Of a stretch of DNA of 5,911 nucleotides, positions 1 to 4,291 are shown in pieces. Source of the DNA: Parcubacteria group bacterium (lineage in GTDB: Bacteria; Patescibacteriota; Minisyncoccia; UBA6257); contig JAAZNP010000040.1 in NCBI GenBank assembly GCA_012798235.1, positions 1-5,911 on the forward strand, written 5' to 3'. The notes under the pieces were generated by a model. It ran no database searches. It worked only from the letters and a program-made list of their open reading frames with translations, and had not been told where the DNA came from. The first letter of the stretch is position 1, and each line of letters opens with the position of its first letter. The position numbers and the translations under genes were made by a program.

Positions 1-674
1 CAGCTTTAAAAGATATTACTGGAGATTTTAATAAAGCCCTCAAAGAAGCAAGTAATATTTTAGGTATTAAGGGCGAAGTTTTACCAGTATCTTTAAAAAA
101 TACGCGTTTATACGCTCGTTTGGAAAATAATTTATTAATCAAAGGTGAATCCAATATTGACCATCCCCAGCATGATGGTACCCTCTCAATCAAAAAAGTG
201 TTTTTAAAACCTTTAGTATTAGCAAATCCAGAAGCTCTTCAGGCAATAAAAAAAGCAGACTTTATTATTATTGGTCCGGGTGACCTTTATACAAGTATTA
301 TTCCTAATTTTTTAGTGAAAGGAATTAAAGCAGCAGTAAAAAAATCTAAAGCCAAGAAGATTTATATCTGTAATATTATGACTAAATTTGGCGAAACTAA
401 TAATTATACTGCAGAAAAATTTTTATCAGTTTTGGAAAAATATCTGGGCCCTCATGCTATTGATTATTTTATTGTCAATACGGAGAAACCTAAACAATTT
501 TATTTAGAAAAATATAAAAAAGAAGGGGCCGCTCTTGTAAAATATAATAAAAAATATTTAGAATCATTAAAAAAACCAAAAGTTATTTTTGCTCGTCTAG
601 TGCGTAATGGCCCTTTATTAAGGCATGACCCCAAAGACCTCGCTAGGGTGATTACGAAATTAATAGCATCATGA
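1..674 (+). CDS. yvcK: YvcK/CofD-family protein (gluconeogenesis factor-like), 5'-partial
   Basis: The reading frame enters the window already open: the first complete codon is at base 3 and 223 codons precede the TGA at 672-674. The in-frame TTG at 120 is not the start, because family-like sequence (ALKDITGDFNKAL, then VLPVS) continues upstream of it. Visible hallmarks are the NIDHPQHDG-like stretch near 153-180, the nucleotide-sugar-binding-type loop IIIGPGDLYTSIIPN (about 264-308) and IYICNIMTKFGETNNYTAEKF (split by position: about 361-420). Family members are usually about 310-350 residues, so roughly 100 N-terminal residues, including the glycine-rich GGTG loop, lie outside the window. 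Known members are cytoplasmic; in Bacillus and actinobacteria YvcK binds UDP-GlcNAc and supports wall synthesis and growth on gluconeogenic carbon. That role is carried over by homology only. The gene overlaps the following sigma-factor gene by ATGA, which suggests one transcript and coupled translation. It is not CofD proper by context, since no F420 genes are seen. Confidence 0.9.
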   Translation, partial: ALKDITGDFNKALKEASNILGIKGEVLPVSLKNTRLYARLENNLLIKGESNIDHPQHDGTLSIKKVFLKPLVLANPEALQAIKKADFIIIGPGDLYTSIIPNFLVKGIKAAVKKSKAKKIYICNIMTKFGETNNYTAEKFLSVLEKYLGPHAIDYFIVNTEKPKQFYLEKYKKEGAALVKYNKKYLESLKKPKVIFARLVRNGPLLRHDPKDLARVITKLIAS

Positions 675-1177
675 ATCAAGATGAATTTTCAAAATTTTAT
701 AAAGATAATCTCGATAAAGTTTTTCGCTTTATCTATTTTCGTGTGGACAAAACAGAAACTGCTCAAGATATTACCAGCCAGGTTTTCCTAAAATATTGGC
801 AAACTAATGGCGAAGCGCGAGAAAAAATTAAAAATCCTCAGGCGTTTGTTTACCAAATTGCTCGTAATCAGATTATTGATTTTTACCGTCGCCAAAAAAC
901 AAAAGTTGTTTCTTTGGATGAATTGGCAGAGCAGGGAATTGAAATTCCTCAGACAAGCTTTGCTTTTAAAATTGAGTTGAGCCTTGAAATGGAGAATTTG
1001 AAAAAAGCCATTCAGCGTTTAAAGCCAGAATACAGCGAAATCATTATCTGGCACTATATTGATAATTTATCAACCAAAGAAATCGCGGCTATCTTAAACA
1101 AAAAGGAAAATAACATCCGAGTTTTGCTCCACCGCGCTTTAGAATCTTTAAAGAAAGAGTGTAATACTTTATCCTAG
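671..1177 (+). CDS. ECF-type sigma-70 family RNA polymerase sigma factor
   Basis: This 168-residue protein has the two-domain layout and size of extracytoplasmic-function sigma factors. Region 2 covers about residues 5-75, with the helix DKVFRFIYFRVDKTETAQDI leading to VFLKYWQ, and the region 2.3/2.4-like AFVYQIARNQIIDFYRR. A linker (about 76-108) follows, then region 4 at about 110-163, whose helix-turn-helix includes LSTKEIAAILNKKENNIRVL followed by HRALESLKK. There is no region 1.1 or 3. It should direct core RNA polymerase to a small set of promoters. The ATG at 671 overlaps the yvcK stop (ATGA), so translation may be coupled; no Shine-Dalgarno is visible. The membrane protein starting 15 bases after its stop is the likely partner that restrains it. 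The family call is secure; the regulon and ECF subgroup are unknown. Confidence 0.93.
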   Translation: MNQDEFSKFYKDNLDKVFRFIYFRVDKTETAQDITSQVFLKYWQTNGEAREKIKNPQAFVYQIARNQIIDFYRRQKTKVVSLDELAEQGIEIPQTSFAFKIELSLEMENLKKAIQRLKPEYSEIIIWHYIDNLSTKEIAAILNKKENNIRVLLHRALESLKKECNTLS

Positions 1178-1192
1178 TTTTCGTCTTATATA

Positions 1193-2116
1193 GTGATGAC
1201 CGAGAAAGAACTTTTAACCAAATTAAAGGAATTTCAAGGAATAAAGCCCAATTCTGATTGGGCTAATTGGCTTTTAAATAACATTTTAAGCCAGAAGAAA
1301 GAACAGGTTTCAATAAAGCCAAGAGTCACTTGGGCTTCTTTTTCTTTTCTCCGTCATTATCAAAAAGTTTTGATTCCTTCATTTTTTATTTTCATTTTTG
1401 CTTCCACTTTCGTTTTTGCTCAAAACACTTTGCCAGGTAATCCTTTATATGCAGTTAAAACTTTCACTCAAAATGCTAGAATTGTCTTAGCGCCCAAAGA
1501 TTATAAACCAGTGATTCGTTTACAGATTGCTAAATCCAGGTTAGAAGATATGGCTAAAGTATCTGACCAAGAAAAAGAAATTGCTTTGATGAGCCAAAAT
1601 ATTAAAAAAGATTTAGCAACTGTTCCCCAAGAATTAAAAGCTATTTCTAAAAAACAAGTTGCTTTAAAAGTATCGCAGCAAGTGCAACAAAAAACTCAAG
1701 AAATATCCAATATTGTTCAACAAACTAATTTGGAAAATAAAGATAAGGATGAATTAGAGCAAACAGTCCAAGAAACCCAAAATCAAGTTTTAGCTTTAAT
1801 TATTCAAACAACCGAAGAAATCAATCAGTGCCCCAGTTTTTTGCAAACTAATTTAAATAATTTACAACAATATTTTACTGACAATATTAATTTTCTTGCT
1901 AGCTGGCCAGCTGATGATATTACAAAAATTAAAGTTTACATTGCTGATATTAGTAATGATATGAAAGCAGGAAATTGCTTAGAAGCGATGGAAAAGATGG
2001 AAAGTATTAATCAAATTATTAAAATCCACTCTTTGGATGTTCAGGTCGAAAATCTTGCCCCTACACCAGAATCTAATTCTGGTAGTGGTGGGTCTACGCC
2101 AGAGAGTTCGGATTGA
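1193..2116 (+). CDS. DUF5667 single-pass membrane protein, putative anti-sigma factor
   Basis: This is a 307-residue product if the GTG at 1193 is used, or 306 from the adjacent ATG at 1196, which I think more likely. The first ~58 residues are hydrophilic and presumably cytoplasmic, with a short SDWANWLLNNIL segment of the kind seen at the N-terminus of such partners. A single hydrophobic helix spans about residues 59-77 (VLIPSFFIFIFASTFVFA). Just outside it is the DUF5667 signature LPGNPLYAVKTFTQNARIVL, then PVIRLQIAKSRLEDM, followed by a long, charged, Gln-rich helical region (about 105-210) with coiled-coil potential. Two cysteines (213 and 262) lie in the outer part, which ends in a Gly/Ser/Pro-rich tail. 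Its position 15 bases behind an ECF sigma gene, with an inside-out topology, fits an anti-sigma factor that senses the envelope. I see no ZAS-type zinc motif (HxxxCxxC), so the inhibitory mechanism is not evident. The anti-sigma role is inferred from context. Confidence 0.8.
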   Translation: MMTEKELLTKLKEFQGIKPNSDWANWLLNNILSQKKEQVSIKPRVTWASFSFLRHYQKVLIPSFFIFIFASTFVFAQNTLPGNPLYAVKTFTQNARIVLAPKDYKPVIRLQIAKSRLEDMAKVSDQEKEIALMSQNIKKDLATVPQELKAISKKQVALKVSQQVQQKTQEISNIVQQTNLENKDKDELEQTVQETQNQVLALIIQTTEEINQCPSFLQTNLNNLQQYFTDNINFLASWPADDITKIKVYIADISNDMKAGNCLEAMEKMESINQIIKIHSLDVQVENLAPTPESNSGSGGSTPESSD

Positions 2117-2117
2117 T

Positions 2118-2134
2118 CCGCTTTATTTAAGCGG
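2118..2134 (+). terminator. Weak hairpin after the DUF5667 gene
   Basis: A 6-bp perfect stem (CCGCTT, 2118-2123, with AAGCGG, 2129-2134) and a 5-base loop begin one base after the stop codon. It is followed by TTAAAAG rather than a T-tract, so it is at best a poor intrinsic terminator. It may instead stabilise the 3' end of the yvcK-sigma-DUF5667 transcript or be incidental. Confidence 0.3.
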
Positions 2135-2156
2135 TTAAAAGATTATTGCCTTTGAG

Positions 2157-2199
2157 GAATTTGGTGGGTGCATTATTTAGAGCGCTCTCTACTAAATTC
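2157..2199 (+). promoter_or_regulatory. Imperfect dyad in the spacer before the S-layer-like gene
   Basis: Bases 2157-2168 can pair with 2188-2199 as a 12-bp stem (GAATTT with AAATTC at its base, then six more pairs including three G-U). The loop is 19 bases. The 10-base perfect palindrome AGAGCGCTCT (2179-2188) overlaps the loop and the last base of the stem, so the two structures compete. It could be an RNA leader structure if transcription starts upstream, or an operator at the DNA level. No known riboswitch class is recognised. The three wobble pairs mean the fold is asymmetric: stronger as RNA from the + strand than as a DNA cruciform. Confidence in a function is low. Confidence 0.25.
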
Positions 2200-2209
2200 T
2201 GAGGTGGTC

Positions 2210-2215
2210 GATAAT
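2210..2215 (+). promoter_or_regulatory. Possible -10 box for the S-layer-like gene
   Basis: GATAAT matches the sigma-70 -10 consensus TATAAT at five of six positions and lies 31 bases before the ATG at 2247. It would give a short A-rich leader of about 25 bases. No good -35 box is seen 16-18 bases upstream, where the sequence is CTCTAC or similar. In such A+T-rich DNA a chance match is easy. Confidence 0.3.
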
Positions 2216-2246
2216 AATCATAAAATTAAAAAAACAAATTAAACAA

Positions 2247-4070
2247 ATGTCTAAAAAATTAATTGCCATTGCTTTAGCTGTAACCTTCATTTTTGCTGGT
2301 GTAGCTAAAGCGGCAACCGTTGAAGAACTTCAAGCTCAGATCAACGCTTTATTAGCTCAGATCGCAGCTTTGCAAGGTCAATTAGGTGGCCAAACTACTA
2401 CTGGCGCAATTTGTTTCACTACTGATTTGTCCAAAGGAATGACATCACCTGATGTCAAGAATTTGCAAATCGTTTTGAACAAAGATGCTGCTACTCAAGT
2501 AGCTGCTTCTGGCGCTGGTTCTCCAGGTTATGAAACCACTTATTTTGGTTCCTTAACCTATGCTGCAGTTAAGAAATTCCAGGCAGCTAATGGAATTATT
2601 ACCACTGGTTATGTTGGTCCCTTAACCCGAGCTGCTTTAAATGCAAAATATTGCGTTACTCCTCCAACAACAACTCCGACAACTCCTACTACAGTAGCTG
2701 CTCCTGCTTATGGAACTTTGGATGTAACTGAATATCCTGTTTCTAAACCTAGCTATCTTTATGGTGGCGCTACATCAGATATTTTGGCTGCTCAATTTAA
2801 AGCAACTGGATCTGATATCACTGTAAAGAAAGTAGCTATTAGAATTCAGGCTTCTTCATTACCTTGGAAAGATTTAGCTAACATTTCCTTATGGGATGGT
2901 TCCACTAAATTAGCAGAAACTCCTGTAATTCAATCCAATTTAATTGAAACTACATTTGGTTCAGATTATACATTAAATATTTCTGGATTGAATTGGGTTA
3001 TTCCTGCTGGCACTTCCAAAGTGATGACTATGAAAGTTACAGCAGTTAGCGTTCCAACAGATGCTATAACTTATACCTTTACTTTATTAGCTAATGGCTT
3101 AGTTTATACTGATACTGCTGGTGTAACTTATACCTCTGTTACTGACCATACAGTACAGGAAGCTATTACAACAGAAAGTACTGCTGAAGGAGCAACAATC
3201 ACTACTACTATAGCTACTGATAATCCTATAGAAGGAAATGTTATAGCTAAAACAGATTCTACAGTAGTAGTTGATTTGTACAAATTTAATGTGAAAGTAG
3301 AGAAAACTAATGTAACATTCAATAGTGCTACTTCTACAGCTGCTTATACTGGAGATCCTGCTATCAGTATTGAGCTTTGGGACGGATCCACTTTAGTAGC
3401 TACTGTTGCTGCCTCTACTACTATTAGCTGGCCAAGTTTTACTCTTCCTATATCAGCTGGTACTACTAAAACCTTAACAGTTAAAGCCACTATAAAATCA
3501 TATCCTGGTAGCGCACCCGGCGCTAGTGATGCAATTAAAATTACCGGTATTACTTTAACTGGATTGGATGCTAATAGCAATATTAAATATGCTTCATTGT
3601 CTACTTCAGGTAATGATCAGCATATTAAATTAATAGCTCCAACTTTTGCTTTGAGTGGAACTCCAACCTTTACTGTGTCCGGAGATACTACTCATCCCAA
3701 GAGTACTGGTGATGCAAAAATAGTATTTGCTGTAACTGCTAATGGGGGAGATGTTTATATAGATGCCAGTAGTACTAATACTTACACTACAGTTACTCCA
3801 ACTCCTGGTACTGGCAATAGTGTAGCCTATGGTTTTACTTGCACTAGCAATGCTACGTACGGTAGCGGCTATTGGAGAATTACTGAAGGTCAAACAGCTA
3901 CTTGTGAAATTAATACTACAATTTCGTTAGCTACTACCACTGCCGGTGCTTATTACCAAGTACAGGTTGGTAAAGTTACTTGGAATACTAGTGCTACAAC
4001 TACTTCTGATATTGAACAGACCTACGGTTGGGATAACTTCAAGACAGGTCAAGCCTACTTAGCTTACTAA
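2247..4070 (+). CDS. Exported S-layer-like protein with N-terminal peptidoglycan-binding domain
   Basis: This 607-residue protein starts with a clear signal peptide: MSKK, a hydrophobic core, and an AKA-type cleavage site near residues 22/23. Residues 24-48 form a short coiled coil of three heptads, with Leu/Ile at 28, 32, 35, 39, 42 and 46. A PG_binding_1-type domain covers about 56-136, bracketed by Cys56 and Cys136. It contains GMTSPDVKNLQIVL, TYFGSLTYAAVKKFQAANGI and YVGPLTRAALNAKYC; an insertion of about 12 residues (80-93) separates its first helix from the FG(S/P)LT motif. A Thr/Pro linker follows (137-154). Two related beta-rich repeats run at about 156-305 and 318-455: each has an I-L-W-D-G-S-T strand (at 213-220 and 375-382), then an (I)PAGT/ISAGT turn with a TMKVT or TVKAT strand. 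A third beta-rich region ends the chain, with Cys532 and Cys553. Composition (Thr, Ala, Ser, Val; few Cys) and layout resemble surface-layer or adhesin proteins of Parcubacteria. The wall role is inferred. There is no Shine-Dalgarno, and no LPXTG or C-terminal membrane helix. Confidence 0.85.
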   Translation: MSKKLIAIALAVTFIFAGVAKAATVEELQAQINALLAQIAALQGQLGGQTTTGAICFTTDLSKGMTSPDVKNLQIVLNKDAATQVAASGAGSPGYETTYFGSLTYAAVKKFQAANGIITTGYVGPLTRAALNAKYCVTPPTTTPTTPTTVAAPAYGTLDVTEYPVSKPSYLYGGATSDILAAQFKATGSDITVKKVAIRIQASSLPWKDLANISLWDGSTKLAETPVIQSNLIETTFGSDYTLNISGLNWVIPAGTSKVMTMKVTAVSVPTDAITYTFTLLANGLVYTDTAGVTYTSVTDHTVQEAITTESTAEGATITTTIATDNPIEGNVIAKTDSTVVVDLYKFNVKVEKTNVTFNSATSTAAYTGDPAISIELWDGSTLVATVAASTTISWPSFTLPISAGTTKTLTVKATIKSYPGSAPGASDAIKITGITLTGLDANSNIKYASLSTSGNDQHIKLIAPTFALSGTPTFTVSGDTTHPKSTGDAKIVFAVTANGGDVYIDASSTNTYTTVTPTPGTGNSVAYGFTCTSNATYGSGYWRITEGQTATCEINTTISLATTTAGAYYQVQVGKVTWNTSATTTSDIEQTYGWDNFKTGQAYLAY

Positions 4071-4089
4071 ACCTTTCCTTGCAGGTTCT

Positions 4090-4116
4090 AAAAAACCGGC
4101 CTTGGGCCGGTTTTTT
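4090..4116 (+). terminator. Strong bidirectional intrinsic terminator
   Basis: A perfect 12-bp inverted repeat (AAAAAACCGGCC at 4090-4101 and GGCCGGTTTTTT at 4105-4116) encloses a 3-base loop. The GC core is followed by six T on the + strand, and on the - strand the same symmetry gives another T-run. It begins 19 bases after the stop of the S-layer-like gene, as expected for a highly expressed single-gene unit, and insulates the peptidase gene downstream. Confidence 0.9.
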
Positions 4117-4134
4117 GGTTGGGAGACTCTGTGC

Positions 4135-4243
4135 CATTGTGAGCGAGAAAAACGTTTATTGTCATTCCCGCGCAAGCGGGAATCTATTAGATCCTCATTT
4201 TCACTGGGATGACAGTTCCTTTGTTATTACTTCGGTCACAATG
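4135..4243. repeat. Nested imperfect palindromic element (MITE/REP-like)
   Basis: The outer arms are CATTGTGAGCGAG (4135-4147) and, inverted, CATTGTGACCGAA (read from 4243 back to 4231), 11 of 13 identical. They lie almost concentrically around the inner 53-base dyad at 4161-4213, with midpoints at 4189 and 4187. This looks like one ~109-base palindromic unit rather than two chance repeats. Its size and lack of coding capacity suit a miniature inverted-repeat or REP-type element. I found no target-site duplication in the flanks, so mobility is unproven. Its CATTGTGAGCGA ends resemble the common CATTGCGAGCGA-type intergenic repeats seen in several bacterial groups (from memory, not searched). 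Confidence 0.7.
4161..4213. repeat. 53-base dyad made of two inverted 26-base units
   Basis: The left unit (4161-4186) starts GTCATTCCCGCGCAAGCGGG. The right unit (4188-4213), read on the - strand, is a diverged copy with 18 of 26 bases identical, starting GTCATCCCAGTG. A single T (4187) separates them, so the centre is the palindrome ATCTA-T-TAGAT. The left unit is itself a hairpin: 8-bp stem at 4164-4171 and 4176-4183 with loop GCAA, a GNRA-type tetraloop in + strand RNA. The left unit has an intact stem; the right unit's stem has decayed. Confidence 0.8.
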
Positions 4244-4247
4244 CCAA

Positions 4248-4291
4248 TTTCTTTCTTTATTTTTCTTTCTTTTTTTGTTAAAATATATTTA
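4248..4291 (+). promoter_or_regulatory. Likely promoter region of the metallopeptidase gene
   Basis: A pyrimidine tract (4248-4276, only one purine, A4259) leads into TTGTTAAAATATATTTA just before the ATG at 4292. TAAAAT at 4279-4284 is a fair -10 box, five of six against TATAAT, and would place the start of transcription within about two bases of the ATG, giving a leaderless message. This agrees with the absence of a Shine-Dalgarno. A clear -35 box is not seen. The alternative box TATATT (4284-4289) would start transcription inside the gene and is less likely. Confidence 0.35.

Noticed and set aside
120..122. TTG as the start of the first gene
   Set aside because: Family-like sequence continues in the same frame to the window edge, so the gene is 5'-truncated rather than starting here.
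2156..2190. ECF-type promoter (GGAATTT as -35) for the S-layer-like gene
   Set aside because: The only -10-like match (TCTCTAC) is about 22 bases away, too far for the usual 16-17-base ECF spacing, so I do not claim control by the neighbouring sigma factor.
2333..2363. Direct 10-base DNA repeat AGCTCAGATC, 21 bases apart
   Set aside because: It reflects the heptad repeat of the coiled coil (seven codons) and needs no separate explanation.
3128..3893. Three minus-strand open frames within the S-layer-like gene (3128-3322, 3344-3580, 3630-3893)
   Set aside because: They are low-complexity (Val/Ile/Ser-rich) mirrors of a Thr/Ala-rich coding region, have no homology-like motifs and lie wholly inside a strong + strand gene.
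4130..4250. Target-site duplication around the nested palindrome
   Set aside because: The bases next to the outer arms (CTGTGC on the left, CCAATT on the right) do not match, so recent transposition cannot be claimed.
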